From contig NZ_JADWYJ010000002.1 of assembly GCF_021354595.1 (NCBI RefSeq), positions 850,638 to 914,637 of the forward strand: a DNA stretch of 64,000 nucleotides, read 5' to 3'. This DNA comes from Maribellus sp. CM-23. GTDB lineage: Bacteria > Bacteroidota > Bacteroidia > Bacteroidales > Prolixibacteraceae. The translations under genes and the position numbers were made by a program. Positions 35,915 through 45,309 of this stretch are shown piece after piece. Every line of letters starts with the position of its first letter. Position 1 is the first letter of the stretch. The notes under the pieces were generated by a model. The model saw only the letters and a program-made list of their open reading frames with translations, was not told the DNA's origin and ran no database searches.

Positions 35915-36433
35915 CTATTTTGATCTTGCCTCGTCGGGTTTGATCCTTACCACCAGGTTTTTTGCTGACTCTCGCCTGAAAATAAGCATTGGTGCCGAAA
36001 CTCCAAGCGATAAGGCGGCCAGTACAAAGAATGCTTTCAGTCCGTTGTCAACGGTTTCCTCCATCAATTTCAGAAAAGTCTCGTGATCTATCTTTTCAGT
36101 TAAGTGAATAATACCCAGCATGGCACGGTAAGCAAATGCTCCCGGAACCATTGGGATAACAGCAGGAATAGCTAAAACAAAAGGAGGCGTGTGCCGGTAA
36201 TGGGCAGCAAAAATACTGGCAAAACCAACCAACATTGCGCCAAAAAACGACCCAAGAATAATTCCCCCACCGGCTGCCAGTACAATAAATTTTAAGGTAC
36301 CACCAAATGCTCCCAGCAAAAAAATAGTGAAGATGGTTCTTTTGGGCACATTAAAAAGGATGGCAAAACCAATGGCCCCCATACCCAGCCAAAACCAACG
36401 ATCGATAAAATGTAACCACTCTTGCATAATCAC
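35915..36433 (-). CDS. Threonine/serine exporter (ThrE) small part, YjjB-like
   Basis: A 172-residue membrane protein with about five helices (GMGAIGFAILFNVPKRTIFTIFLLGAFGGTLKF; AIPAVIPMVPGAFAYRAMLGI), matching the DUF3815/ThrE_2 half. In E. coli the pair YjjP/YjjB exports succinate; in Corynebacterium the two halves are fused in ThrE and export Thr/Ser. It starts 12 bp after the large-part gene, so both form a two-gene exporter operon. Confidence 0.88.
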   Translation of the reverse strand: MIMQEWLHFIDRWFWLGMGAIGFAILFNVPKRTIFTIFLLGAFGGTLKFIVLAAGGGIILGSFFGAMLVGFASIFAAHYRHTPPFVLAIPAVIPMVPGAFAYRAMLGIIHLTEKIDHETFLKLMEETVDNGLKAFFVLAALSLGVSAPMLIFRRESAKNLVVRIKPDEARSK

Positions 36434-36445
36434 ACATTTTTACGT

Positions 36446-37216
36446 TCAAATACCATAAATCAATACAGCTCCCAGCATTCCCAGGGCAATGGATAAGGAG
36501 ATCATCAAACCGTTCACCCCGCGAACAATGCCGTTCATAATGTTCCCGTCGAGTAAATCGGAAAGAGAGTTGATCAGCGGAACTCCCGGAATTAAATACA
36601 GCACCGAAGTGGCAAAAGCATATTCAGGATTCGGGCCAACTTTTAGTTTGAGCGCCAAACCCGCGATCATCGACGAAACAAAAGCTGCAAAGAAAATGGC
36701 CAGATAGGGATTAAAAGATCTTTTGACGGCCTCTTGCCGAACGTACAAACCAATAAAAGTAGCCACAAAAGTAACAAGTAGTTCGAGGTAAACCCCACCA
36801 AACACGCGGCAAAAACCGGCGCCCGCAGCTCCTACCATGGCCAAAATTATTATGCGCGGGTAATGCGGCAGCGATTTTAAACGGTCGAGCTCTTTTTGTA
36901 CCTGGTCCATTCCCCAGTTTTCTTCCACAATCCGCCAACTCATCCGGCTGATACCGCTCACCATTTTAAAGTTGACCCCGTGCGGAGAAGTTCTTTTTAA
37001 GCGGCTAAAAAAATAGTCGCGCTCTTCGTTGTAGATGGTAAGCATCAGTGCCCGGTGGGTAATCAGCAAGTCCACATCGTAGTCGTATGCTCCGGCAATC
37101 CGGCTGATAGTCATACGAATCCGGGAAGAATTGGCGCCGGAACTCATCAGCAACGAGCCAACCTCTAACAATATCTTACTCAACTCATTAACTTTTTCTT
37201 CACCCGACTGATTCAT
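36446..37216 (-). CDS. Threonine/serine exporter (ThrE) large part, YjjP-like
   Basis: A 256-residue protein: a cytoplasmic N-terminal region with the DUF1212 motif (LLMSSGANSSRIRMTISRIAGAYDYDVDLLITHRALMLTI) followed by about five helices, with YLIPGVPLINSLSDLLDGNIMNGIVRG as the conserved late motif. It is the partner of the YjjB-like protein downstream. Substrate (amino acid or dicarboxylate) is not determinable from sequence. Confidence 0.88.
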   Translation of the reverse strand: MNQSGEEKVNELSKILLEVGSLLMSSGANSSRIRMTISRIAGAYDYDVDLLITHRALMLTIYNEERDYFFSRLKRTSPHGVNFKMVSGISRMSWRIVEENWGMDQVQKELDRLKSLPHYPRIIILAMVGAAGAGFCRVFGGVYLELLVTFVATFIGLYVRQEAVKRSFNPYLAIFFAAFVSSMIAGLALKLKVGPNPEYAFATSVLYLIPGVPLINSLSDLLDGNIMNGIVRGVNGLMISLSIALGMLGAVLIYGI

Positions 37217-37470
37217 ACTCGAATTAATTTGAAACCGCGAATTAAGTTAAAACAAAATGCTCACACGAAAAAGTAGCGCAATTGTTTTCCAACATTAAGT
37301 AAGTTTAAAGTTCGGTCTTTCCAAATTGTTCAAAAAGAGAAGGTAGCTAACAACGAATCCAATAATCCATGCTTACTCACGTTAGTTTGTTTATAAATTC
37401 TAAACAGAACCATTAGGAAATTCATTTCCTGCATCTATTTTTAAGCGATTTTACATTGAAGTATATGGCC

Positions 37471-38394
37471 ATGAAATATTACCCAGTAGCAATTCTCTTA
37501 TTATTCATCTCTCTTTCAAGCTTTTCACAGAAAATAACCCGACAGGAATATATTAACCGTTACCAGTTACTGTCTATTGAAGAAATGAACAGAAGCGGTA
37601 TTCCGGCGAGTATCACCATGGCACAGGGTATTCTGGAATCGGGCAGCGGGAACAGTGAATTGGCAAAGCGTTCCAATAATCATTTTGGAATTAAATGTAA
37701 AAAAGGCTGGAAAGGGAAAAAGGTTTATTACGATGATGACCACAAAGATGAGTGCTTCCGGAAATATACTTCGGTGGAGGAGTCGTACATCGATCACACC
37801 AACTTTTTGATGGACAATCCGCGCTATGCTTTTCTTTTTCAATTAAAACACACCGACTATAAAGGTTGGGCAAAGGGATTGAAAAAAGCCGGATATGCAA
37901 CCGCGCACGACTACGACAAACGCCTGATAAAAATTATTGAAGACCATAAGCTGCACCGCCTCGACCTGAAAATGACCTTTAACGAGATCTCCAGTTTCGA
38001 ACAGCGCAGCATGGGAAGAAGTGGCATTTCCAATTCACTTACCATAAATGCTTACCGCTCGCACGAAGTGATGAAGATGAACCGCGTTAAAGCTGTGATT
38101 GCACGCCAGGGCGATACTTTTGAAATGCTGGCGCAGGAATTTGGGTTAAACGACTGGGAACTGTACAAGTTCAACGATCACCGTCCGGGTTATCGTCCGG
38201 TACCCAACGAGATTGTATATATTCAAGCCAAGAAGAGCAAATCGAAAGACAAAACCACACACCGGGTACAGGAAGGCGAAAGCATGCATTATATTTCGCA
38301 GATGTATGGAATAAAACTGAAAACATTGTGCAGAAAGAACGGAATGAATCCGGGACAAATGCCGCAGATCGGGCAAATCGTTAAGTTGCGCTAG
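37471..38394 (+). CDS. GH73 glucosaminidase with two LysM domains
   Basis: The product has about 307 residues from ATG 37471, the start that puts the signal peptide (MKYYPVAILLLFISLSSFSQ) at the N-terminus; starts 2 or 5 codons earlier are possible. The GH73 domain (about 20-165) has the catalytic Glu in MAQGILESGSGNSELAKRSNNHFGIKCKKGW and the YTSVEESYIDHTNFL motif. Two LysM repeats follow (about 210-255, AVIARQGDTFEMLAQEFGL; and about 265-307, THRVQEGESMHYISQMYGI). It cleaves peptidoglycan in the periplasm, in wall remodelling or cell separation. Confidence 0.92.
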   Translation: MKYYPVAILLLFISLSSFSQKITRQEYINRYQLLSIEEMNRSGIPASITMAQGILESGSGNSELAKRSNNHFGIKCKKGWKGKKVYYDDDHKDECFRKYTSVEESYIDHTNFLMDNPRYAFLFQLKHTDYKGWAKGLKKAGYATAHDYDKRLIKIIEDHKLHRLDLKMTFNEISSFEQRSMGRSGISNSLTINAYRSHEVMKMNRVKAVIARQGDTFEMLAQEFGLNDWELYKFNDHRPGYRPVPNEIVYIQAKKSKSKDKTTHRVQEGESMHYISQMYGIKLKTLCRKNGMNPGQMPQIGQIVKLR

Positions 38395-38409
38395 TGTTTC
38401 TTTCAAGTT

Positions 38410-38769
38410 TTAATGCTGCGATACTTTGTAAGTAAAATAACGCAGCAAAACCCTGTCGGCAAAAAGAATAAAAACGGCTAACAGATTGATTCCGGCTACC
38501 CAGGTAAGATTGGCAAGCAAAAAGTTCCACCATTTCTGCCAGTCGGCATCGAACCAAATGAGCACAATGCCCGCGGAAACCGCTGCTATTCCCACAATAG
38601 CGGCCAGGTATATAAGGAATTCGCGTATGTATTGATTCCAGGCAAACCTGCGCCCCATTTTATGGGCCACAACTTCCGCGAAGTTATCAGGCAAAAAGAA
38701 GCCCGGTTCTTCCGAAAGAACTTCCTCCAGTAACTTTTGTGATTTCGATGGTTTCTGTTCGTCAAACAT
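38410..38769 (-). CDS. Small two-helix membrane protein coupled to the ECF sigma gene
   Basis: A 119-residue protein from the ATG at 38767-38769, which overlaps the end of the sigma gene by 8 bp, so translation is probably coupled. The N-terminal ~45 residues are cytoplasmic and charged; two membrane helices follow (about 52-74, FLIYLAAIVGIAAVSAGIVLIWF, and about 87-110). It lacks a zinc-binding HxxxCxxC motif and is not FecR-like. Position suggests an anti-sigma-like partner, which is inference only. Confidence 0.75.
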   Translation of the reverse strand: MFDEQKPSKSQKLLEEVLSEEPGFFLPDNFAEVVAHKMGRRFAWNQYIREFLIYLAAIVGIAAVSAGIVLIWFDADWQKWWNFLLANLTWVAGINLLAVFILFADRVLLRYFTYKVSQH

Positions 38770-39343
38770 AATCTGCAAATATATTGGTTTGTTCCAAACG
38801 GGCAATCTTTTCCATTTTACCCTTCAAAATCATACGGGCCCTGTTCAGGTAACTTTTTATCGTTCCTTCGGGCATGCCCGTAATGTCCACAATTTCGCGG
38901 TACGAAAACTCTTCCAGGTGATACAGTGTAAGCACCGTTCGGTAATGTACCGGCAAGGTTTCAATCAGTTTCAACAGGTGTTTCTTTATCTCTTCTTTTT
39001 CAACTACCTGCTGATTCAGGCCAGTGTCGGCCTCCATTCCAATCAGTTTGGGTTCTTCGTTGTACGACAACTCCCCTCTCCGGTTTCTTTTTCTCAGGTG
39101 AGTAATGGCCGTATTGTAGGCAATGGTCGCGATCCAGGTTGACAACTTTGATTCACCTCTGAACTTATTTAAGGTTTTAAAAACTTTAATAAATACTTCC
39201 TGGCAAATGTCCTCCATTTCATCTTGCTGCTGAACAATACGTCCCACAACATGAACAACCAGCCGCTGGTATTTCGATACCAGAAACCGAAACGCATTGC
39301 TGTTCCCGTTTATAACCTGTTGAACCAGTTGTCCGTCTTCCAT
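38762..39343 (-). CDS. ECF RNA polymerase sigma factor (RpoE/SigW-like)
   Basis: A 193-residue ECF sigma factor. Region 2 spans about 8-85 (AFRFLVSKYQRLVVHVVGRIVQQQDEMEDICQEVFIKVFKTLNKFRGESKLSTWIATIAYNTAITHLRKR) and region 4 about 125-180 (LPVHYRTVLTLYHLEEFSYREIVDITGMPEGTIKSYLNRARMILK). It is a stand-alone stress-type sigma rather than a PUL sigma. Just upstream is a candidate ECF promoter (39354-39381), which suggests autoregulation. Confidence 0.93.
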   Translation of the reverse strand: MEDGQLVQQVINGNSNAFRFLVSKYQRLVVHVVGRIVQQQDEMEDICQEVFIKVFKTLNKFRGESKLSTWIATIAYNTAITHLRKRNRRGELSYNEEPKLIGMEADTGLNQQVVEKEEIKKHLLKLIETLPVHYRTVLTLYHLEEFSYREIVDITGMPEGTIKSYLNRARMILKGKMEKIARLEQTNIFADYV

Positions 39344-39353
39344 ACTATCCCAT

Positions 39354-39381
39354 CAGACGGGACAAGGTATAAAAAGGTTGC
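39354..39381 (-). promoter_or_regulatory. Candidate autoregulated ECF promoter of the sigma gene
   Basis: On the minus strand GCAACC (39376-39381) and CGTCTG (39354-39359) are 16 bp apart, matching the general ECF pattern of an AAC-containing -35 and a CGTC-type -10. The ATG is only about 10 bases downstream of the -10, so the mRNA would have almost no leader. Confidence 0.5.
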
Positions 39382-39574
39382 AATTATTTTCATTTGCAAT
39401 TCATTTTTACACCAACTACCTTATTGCGAGGCGAAGAGATAAACTATCGGAGAATACAAGCGATTTGATTGCGGCCTGACCAAGCGAACAGAAGTTCAAC
39501 CAACTGTTTTTTGATCCAAAATCATCGTCTCACTGATTTAACCTTAATTTCCCATCCGTTACAGCTGCATTTTA

Positions 39575-39582
39575 TATATTTG
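39575..39582 (+). promoter_or_regulatory. -7 promoter box of tyrS
   Basis: TATATTTG matches the Bacteroidota -7 consensus and lies about 115 bp upstream of the tyrS ATG; a clear -33 TTTG is not seen. The leader contains two short hairpins (around 39611-39632 and 39635-39651) but no known tRNA-sensing element. The rest of the 350-bp gap between the sigma gene and tyrS shows nothing more. Confidence 0.4.
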
Positions 39583-39696
39583 CGCAAATTCTGATCAAAG
39601 GATCATAAAACGGAAGTGTTTTTTTACTTCTGCCCCAAAAACAGGGGATTGAATCCATTTGAAAATGTAAAATTTGGTAGAAAAAATATAGATAAA

Positions 39697-40989
39697 ATGA
39701 ACTTTGTAGAAGAGCTTAGATGGAGGGGCATGTTGCATGATATTATGCCCGGAACTGAAGAACAACTGTTAAAAGAAATCACCAGTGCTTATGTTGGTAT
39801 CGACCCAACTGCCGATTCATTGCACATCGGTCACCTGGTGGGCGTTATGATGTTGAAACACCTTCAGATAGCCGGACATAAACCCATTGCACTCATTGGT
39901 GGCGCCACAGGAATGATTGGAGACCCATCGGGCAAATCGCAGGAAAGAAACCTTTTGGACGAGGTTACTTTGCGCCACAATCAGGCTTGCATTAAAAAGC
40001 AGCTTGCCAGGTTCCTTGATTTTGAAAGTGGTGAAAAAAACCAGGCAATCCTGGTCAACAACTACGACTGGATGAAAGAATTTTCATTTCTGGCTTTTAT
40101 CCGCGATGTGGGAAAACGCATCACCGTTAACTACATGATGTCGAAAGACAGTGTAAAAAAACGCCTGGGAGAGGAGTCAAAAGTAGGAATGTCATTTACC
40201 GAATTCACTTACCAGCTTGTTCAGGGTTACGACTTCTACCATTTGTATAAAAACCTGGGCTGTAAACTGCAAATGGGTGGCTCCGACCAGTGGGGAAATA
40301 TCACCACCGGAACCGAGTTGATTCGCAGAATGGACTCTGGTGAGGCTTTTGCCTTGACTTGCCCACTGATTACCAAAGCTGATGGCACCAAATTCGGGAA
40401 AACCGAATCGGGAAATGTGTGGCTCGATGCAGAACGTACGTCGCCCTATGCTTTCTTCCAGTTTTGGCTGAATACATCGGATGAAGATGCCGAACGCTAC
40501 ATTAAGATTTTCACCCTGCTTTCGAAAAACGAGATCGATGCTCTGGTAGCTGCCCACAAGGAAGCACCACACGAGCGTATGCTTCAGAAAAAACTGGCAG
40601 AAGAACTAACCATTATGGTTCACTCGCGCGAAGATTACGAGATGGCCGTTGAAGCTTCTCAAATCCTGTTTGGGAAAGGAACTGCCGAACAATTGCGTAA
40701 ACTCAACGAAAGTACCTTCTTAGCTGTTTTCGAAGGTGTTCCTCAATTCCAGATCAGCAAAGCGGAACTGGAAGCAGGCATCAATATCTTTGATCTGCTA
40801 GCCGAAAAAACAGAAGTTTTCCCTTCAAAAGGAGAATTAAGAAGAACCCTGCAGGGGAATGGACTCAGCATAAACAAAGACAAGGTTTCTGATCCGGAAT
40901 TGATAGTGAATGCTGATTACCTGATCGGCGGCAAATACATTCTGGCTCAAAAAGGGAAAAAGAACTACTTCCTGATTATTGCAGGATAA
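39697..40989 (+). CDS. tyrS: Tyrosyl-tRNA synthetase
   Basis: A 430-residue class I synthetase from ATG 39697; earlier in-frame codons add 27 residues that do not fit the family. The HIGH motif appears as SLHIGHLVG in the tyrosine-AMP site ([15 protein letters not shown]), the KMSKS equivalent as KFGKTES, and [18 protein letters not shown] is the TyrRS signature. A C-terminal S4-like RNA-binding domain covers about 355-430. Confidence 0.97.
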   Translation: MNFVEELRWRGMLHDIMPGTEEQLLKEITSAYVGIDPTADSLHIGHLVGVMMLKHLQIAGHKPIALIGGATGMIGDPSGKSQERNLLDEVTLRHNQACIKKQLARFLDFESGEKNQAILVNNYDWMKEFSFLAFIRDVGKRITVNYMMSKDSVKKRLGEESKVGMSFTEFTYQLVQGYDFYHLYKNLGCKLQMGGSDQWGNITTGTELIRRMDSGEAFALTCPLITKADGTKFGKTESGNVWLDAERTSPYAFFQFWLNTSDEDAERYIKIFTLLSKNEIDALVAAHKEAPHERMLQKKLAEELTIMVHSREDYEMAVEASQILFGKGTAEQLRKLNESTFLAVFEGVPQFQISKAELEAGINIFDLLAEKTEVFPSKGELRRTLQGNGLSINKDKVSDPELIVNADYLIGGKYILAQKGKKNYFLIIAG

Positions 40990-41068
40990 TCATCTAAAAA
41001 CAGCAGGACAAATACTAAAAACCATTCGGTTTCGTTGAAAATACACGATCGAATAGAAACCACTTTTT

Positions 41069-42016
41069 ATGGATAACTTTTTTGACAACCGGCGTATCCT
41101 TGAAATTATCTGGAAACGCAAAATGCACTTTGTGATCATCGGAATTGTTGCAATTCTTTTGTCTGCTGTTTTTTCCAGTCCCACTTTTATCCGACCGAAG
41201 TTTAAGTCAGTGGCGCGGGTTTACCCCACCAATATCTGGACATTGAGCAACGAGTCGGAAACAGAGCAAATGATTGAGGTACTGAATTCAAACGACATTA
41301 AATTTAAGATGTTCGAAGCTTTCAACCTCGCCGATGTATACGAGATCAACAAAGAGGACCCGAAGTTTATTACCTACATGCTCGACAAATACAGCAAAAA
41401 TGTTTCGGTAAGTAAAACCGAGTTTGAAACCGCTGAAATCAAGGTAATGGATTACGATCCGCAACGTGCTTCTAATATGTGCGATTCTATTATTCTGTAC
41501 TACAACAAAAAAGTAAGATCGTTGCATAAACAGAAGGACAAAGAAATGGTGATCATAACTCAAAATGCATTGGATAAGAAATATACAGAACTTGCTGGTG
41601 TTGAACAGCAACTGGATAGCTTGAGAACCGCTACGGGCATTATTAGCTTTAGTGAGCAGGTTCCCGAGCTAACCCGAGGATACATGACTGCCCTGGCAAA
41701 CGGAAGAGGCAATGCACCTGATACCAAAAAAATTGATCAGCTGTACAACAACTTTTCAAAAGACGGTGCAAAAGCCACGCTTCTCGAAGCCAGGTATAAC
41801 CGGACCTTGAATGTTATCGACTCGTTGACCATTTTGCACGACATGCATGTGACAGAGTATGAAAAGGACATTACCTACAGTCATGTTGTTGAATACCCTT
41901 TCCCGGCTGATAAAAAATCGTACCCGGTTCGCTGGCTGATTGTATTGTTGTCAACCATTTCTGCCGTATTCCTCGGATTATTGGTATTTCTGGTATTGGA
42001 TTATCAAAAAGAATAA
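41069..42016 (+). CDS. Wzz-like polysaccharide chain-length/co-polymerase protein
   Basis: A 315-residue inner-membrane protein with helices near 19-38 (HFVIIGIVAILLSAVFSSPTF) and 286-309 (RWLIVLLSTISAVFLGLLVFLVL) enclosing a large periplasmic helical domain, with a Pro-rich PFPADKKSYPVR just before the second helix. That is the Wzz layout. It lacks a C-terminal kinase. It is paired with the O-antigen polymerase/ligase-type gene 6 bp downstream, so the two probably act on one surface polysaccharide. Confidence 0.85.
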   Translation: MDNFFDNRRILEIIWKRKMHFVIIGIVAILLSAVFSSPTFIRPKFKSVARVYPTNIWTLSNESETEQMIEVLNSNDIKFKMFEAFNLADVYEINKEDPKFITYMLDKYSKNVSVSKTEFETAEIKVMDYDPQRASNMCDSIILYYNKKVRSLHKQKDKEMVIITQNALDKKYTELAGVEQQLDSLRTATGIISFSEQVPELTRGYMTALANGRGNAPDTKKIDQLYNNFSKDGAKATLLEARYNRTLNVIDSLTILHDMHVTEYEKDITYSHVVEYPFPADKKSYPVRWLIVLLSTISAVFLGLLVFLVLDYQKE

Positions 42017-42021
42017 TACGG

Positions 42022-43482
42022 GTGTTAAAAAGCAAGCAGATAAAGCTTTCTCTTTTTTACTTCATCTCCATCGGTTTTATACTTCTGAATCTTTGGTTTG
42101 TGGTAAAAAAAGACATGCTGTACCTGAATGCACTCCCGCTGGTAGCTGCACTCGTACTGGCTGCGGTGTACTCTTTTGATAAAATTATTTACCTCATTGT
42201 TTTTTTCTCGCCCTTATCGTTACCGCTTAGCGAGTTGTCTTCCGGTTTTGGGTTCGACATGTACCTGCCCACCGAGCCATTGATCTTTGGGTTACTCATC
42301 GTCTTTTTTCTAAAAATACTACAGGAACGAAAATTCGATAAACGGATACTTTTACACCCCATATCTTTGGTGATCTACCTGAACTTGTTCTGGCTTCTGA
42401 TTACCAGCATTACCAGTACAATGCCGTTGGTATCGTTTAAGTTTCTCTTAATGCGCATCTGGTTTTTGGCGGTGCTTTACTTCCTTACCGCTAAGCTTTT
42501 TTCGCAGGGAAAGAACATGGAAAAATATGTTTGGCTGTACGTCATTCCCTTTATGATGGTGATTTTTTACGCCACATTTCGCCACCTGGGATATGGGTTA
42601 TGGGACAAACAAGCTTCTCATTTTGTGGTAATGCCTTTTTTTAACGACCACACCTCTTACGGGGCTTCGCTGGCATTTTACCTACCATTCCTGCTTATGT
42701 TTGTATTTGATAAAAGCCAGTCGAAAAGATGGCGAACTTTTGCCACGTTTGCCTTTTTTGTAGTTCTGATGGGGTTTGTTCTTTCGTACAGCCGGGCAGC
42801 CTGGTTAAGCTTACTCGCAGCCATCGGTGTTTGGGGCATATTGCTTCTGAAAATCCGGTTCAAAACCATCTTTATCACGGTTGTCACCGTTGGAACTCTT
42901 TTCTTTGCTTTTCAGCAACAAATTTTAATGAAGCTGGAACAAAACTCGCAGGAATCTTCGGCCCACCTAGGTACGCATATTTCTTCGATGTCAAATATTT
43001 CGACGGACGCCTCAAACCTGGAACGCATCAATCGCTGGAGTTGTGCCGTACGAATGTTTCAGGATAAGCCTGTTTTAGGGTTTGGTCCGGGCACCTATAT
43101 GTTCCAGTACGCGCCTTACCAGCTAACAAAAGAACGCACCATTATTAGCACCAATGCTGCAGACGGAGGCAATGCACACAGCGAATACCTCGGGCCTTTG
43201 TCCGAGTCAGGCGTACTGGGACTGCTCACCTTTTTACTGATTATTGGAGTTGTAACATACACCGCCATCAACACATACACACGCACAACCGATCCCCGGT
43301 TAAAGAAGATTGTACTGGTTGCCTTACTCGGGCTAATTACCTATTATGTTCATGGATTTCTCAACAATTTTCTGGACACCGACAAGCTTTCTGTTCCTTT
43401 CTGGGGATTTACTGCTATGATCGTGGCCATCGATATCATCTCAAGGGAAAAGACAAGTACACAAGAGAACAGCCTGCCTTAA
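42022..43482 (+). CDS. O-antigen ligase/polymerase (Wzy/WaaL-type) membrane protein
   Basis: A 486-residue protein with about 11-12 membrane helices and a large periplasmic loop between late helices (ARG/GFGPGTYMFQYAPYQ and NAHSEYLGPLSESG), typical of the PF04932 family. A GTG start at 42022 is 5 bp after the preceding stop; it gives a short basic N-terminus before the first helix. It either polymerises repeat units or ligates a polysaccharide to lipid A; the family signature does not separate these. Paired with the Wzz-like gene, polymerase is the likelier role. Confidence 0.87.
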   Translation: MLKSKQIKLSLFYFISIGFILLNLWFVVKKDMLYLNALPLVAALVLAAVYSFDKIIYLIVFFSPLSLPLSELSSGFGFDMYLPTEPLIFGLLIVFFLKILQERKFDKRILLHPISLVIYLNLFWLLITSITSTMPLVSFKFLLMRIWFLAVLYFLTAKLFSQGKNMEKYVWLYVIPFMMVIFYATFRHLGYGLWDKQASHFVVMPFFNDHTSYGASLAFYLPFLLMFVFDKSQSKRWRTFATFAFFVVLMGFVLSYSRAAWLSLLAAIGVWGILLLKIRFKTIFITVVTVGTLFFAFQQQILMKLEQNSQESSAHLGTHISSMSNISTDASNLERINRWSCAVRMFQDKPVLGFGPGTYMFQYAPYQLTKERTIISTNAADGGNAHSEYLGPLSESGVLGLLTFLLIIGVVTYTAINTYTRTTDPRLKKIVLVALLGLITYYVHGFLNNFLDTDKLSVPFWGFTAMIVAIDIISREKTSTQENSLP

Positions 43483-43487
43483 GTCGC

Positions 43488-44702
43488 CTAAGATTCATTA
43501 ACTGTATATTCCTTTATCCTGCGTATAATCTCCATCATCGCCCGACCGTTATGGTACGGACATTTCCACAGACCTACCTTATCTTCTTCTTCGTAAGGAA
43601 TCCCTTTCTGATCGACTCTGCTATACCATTCTCCGTTTTCATAGTCAATCAGCCCTTCCTTCACAAAGTTCCAAACCCTCTCCAGTGCCTTTAAATACTT
43701 CTCATTTTGGGTGATCTCCCAGGCATTCATCAGTCCAACCATTGCTTCGGCCTGTGGCCACCAGTGTTTATCCGTATCCAGCCTATCACCCTCTTTTTCA
43801 TAGAACAAAGATCCATCAGTATACGTTCCTTCCCCGAGGGCATTTTCCACAAGCCTGATAGCTGTTTTCTCCATCTCCAGAATGATCGATTCTGACTGAA
43901 TAGCAAAGGCGGCCTCGTGCAAAAGCCACGCACCTTCAATTTCGTGTCCAAAGGAAACAATGTCACACCTTCGTGCCCAATCCATCTCAAAAAGCAAGGT
44001 AAAATGCCCGGTAGAGGGATTTATAATACGGTTTTGAAAAATATCCAGTAAATGCTCCAGGCTTGTTTTAAGTCTTTCATCGGGCCAGGCCCGGTATAAG
44101 TTGGTGTAAGGTTCCAAAATATGCAAATGTGTGTTCATCGACTTGGGCAGGTTGTCTTCCTTTTCACTCAAACGCATATCCTCCAACGGATTCCAATCCT
44201 TATCCAGAGCTTCAATGTAGCCGCCAAATTTATCGTCCCGAAAATGCGTCTCCAACAGCCGGTATAACTTCTGTGCATATTCCAGGCTGGAGTTATCGCC
44301 CGTTGCCAGATAATGTTCAGAAAATGCATAAATCCCAAAGCCTTGGGCATATGCTTGCTTTCGCGTATTTAGGGGGTTCCCGAAAGAATCTAGCTCCCAA
44401 TACAAACCGCCGTTAACCTCATCCCAAAAGTATGTCTTGATATATTCGGAAGCCCTGTTTGCGAGCTTCTCCAGTTTTTCCGAGCCAATCATTCGGTAAG
44501 CAGCCGAAAAAGCCCATAGAATACGGGTGTTTAATACTGCACCTTTCGGTGCGTTGAAATCAATCTTTCCGTAATGATCAATTCGCCCGACAAAGCCGCC
44601 GTTCCGCTGATCAACGGATTGCAAACTCCAGAATTCAAGTATATTTAACAATTCTTGGTTCAGCTCTTCGTACAGCTCTCCGAAAACCTTCTTCGCACTC
44701 AT
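43488..44702 (-). CDS. AGE-family epimerase, probably cellobiose 2-epimerase
   Basis: A 404-residue (alpha/alpha)6-barrel enzyme from the ATG at 44700-44702. The motifs VLNTRILWAFSAAYR, GGLYWELDSFGNP...KQAYAQGFGIYAFSEHY, PKSMNTHLHILEPYTNLYRAWP, SFGHEIEGAWLLHEAA, HWWPQAEAMVG and CPYHNGRAMMEI match cellobiose 2-epimerases, with catalytic His residues in the last three. The reaction turns a reducing-end glucose of a beta-1,4-disaccharide into mannose. There is no signal peptide, so it is cytoplasmic. No mannosidase or phosphorylase partner is nearby. Confidence 0.85.
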   Translation of the reverse strand: MSAKKVFGELYEELNQELLNILEFWSLQSVDQRNGGFVGRIDHYGKIDFNAPKGAVLNTRILWAFSAAYRMIGSEKLEKLANRASEYIKTYFWDEVNGGLYWELDSFGNPLNTRKQAYAQGFGIYAFSEHYLATGDNSSLEYAQKLYRLLETHFRDDKFGGYIEALDKDWNPLEDMRLSEKEDNLPKSMNTHLHILEPYTNLYRAWPDERLKTSLEHLLDIFQNRIINPSTGHFTLLFEMDWARRCDIVSFGHEIEGAWLLHEAAFAIQSESIILEMEKTAIRLVENALGEGTYTDGSLFYEKEGDRLDTDKHWWPQAEAMVGLMNAWEITQNEKYLKALERVWNFVKEGLIDYENGEWYSRVDQKGIPYEEEDKVGLWKCPYHNGRAMMEIIRRIKEYTVNES

Positions 44703-44982
44703 AACAGAATTCAATTACTACAATTAGGAAATGAATTACGTCACCAAATGCGATCCGTAAATCATCCATTAATTTGACTTTTGCAGATTAGTTTAGATAC
44801 AGAATCACAAATAGCTGGTTTTTCCTTCTTCAAAATTAATTGAATTCTGAACAGAAACTACCTTACTGTCAAAAAAACAATATAAAATCTAATTATTTAA
44901 TTGATTCAATTATTTTCACTGAATTTCAGCACTATGCATTGTTAAATAGAAAAGTGAAATAAATACGTTGTAAGGGTTCGGG

Positions 44983-45013
44983 CAAATGAAAAGGGCAGTT
45001 CAACAACTGCCCT
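44983..45013 (-). terminator. Terminator of the candidate small RNA
   Basis: AGGGCAGTT (44992-45000) pairs with AACTGCCCT (45005-45013) around a four-base loop; on the minus strand TTTTCATTT follows. There is no T-tract on the plus strand. Confidence 0.72.
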
Positions 45014-45058
45014 CTTAAATGTTAACCCCCAAACACACAATAGGTCAGAACGACCTAT
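44983..45058 (-). ncRNA. Candidate 70-75-nt small RNA with its own promoter and terminator
   Basis: On the minus strand a consensus promoter (45063-45093) is followed within a few bases by a hairpin TAGGTC/GACCTA (45041-45057), a ~27-base unpaired stretch containing GGGGG, and a terminator hairpin with 9-bp stem and U-rich tail (44992-45013). The unit is complete and contains no reading frame. It lies in the 600-bp gap between the epimerase gene and the 126-residue gene. Whether it acts in trans or is the attenuated leader of the epimerase gene 280 bp downstream is open. Confidence 0.55.
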
Positions 45059-45062
45059 GACA

Positions 45063-45093
45063 CAAAGCTAAATAAATTTGAATACTATGCAAA
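45063..45093 (-). promoter_or_regulatory. Consensus promoter of the candidate small RNA
   Basis: On the minus strand TTTG (45090-45093), a 19-bp spacer and TAGCTTTG (45063-45070) match TTTG-N19-TAnnTTTG without error. It points at the hairpin unit ending at 44983. Confidence 0.7.
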
Positions 45094-45241
45094 GTTTTTT
45101 GTACTTTTTTTAGGCTCGGGTATCAGTCAATTGTCTGACAGCAGTTTATCAAAAAATATCTTCTCAAATAAAAATGGAATGAAACACGAACTTTATTCCG
45201 GGCAAGAAAAAAGAAACGGTTCAGCCTAAGCAAAAACAATA

Positions 45242-45273
45242 CTGCACTTACGCATTTCTCCTCGCAAGTGCAG
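45242..45273 (-). terminator. Terminator of the 126-residue protein gene
   Basis: CTGCACTT (45242-45249) pairs with AAGTGCAG (45266-45273); on the minus strand the stem is followed by TATTGTTTTTG. It lies about 40 bp past the stop. Confidence 0.65.
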
Positions 45274-45309
45274 CATTGAATTTACAGTCTTAGTAGCCTA
45301 TATTTCATT

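Noticed and set aside
39583..39696. T-box or other tRNA-sensing leader of tyrS
   Set aside because: The two short hairpins lack the T-box bulge sequence, and T-boxes are not expected in this phylum.
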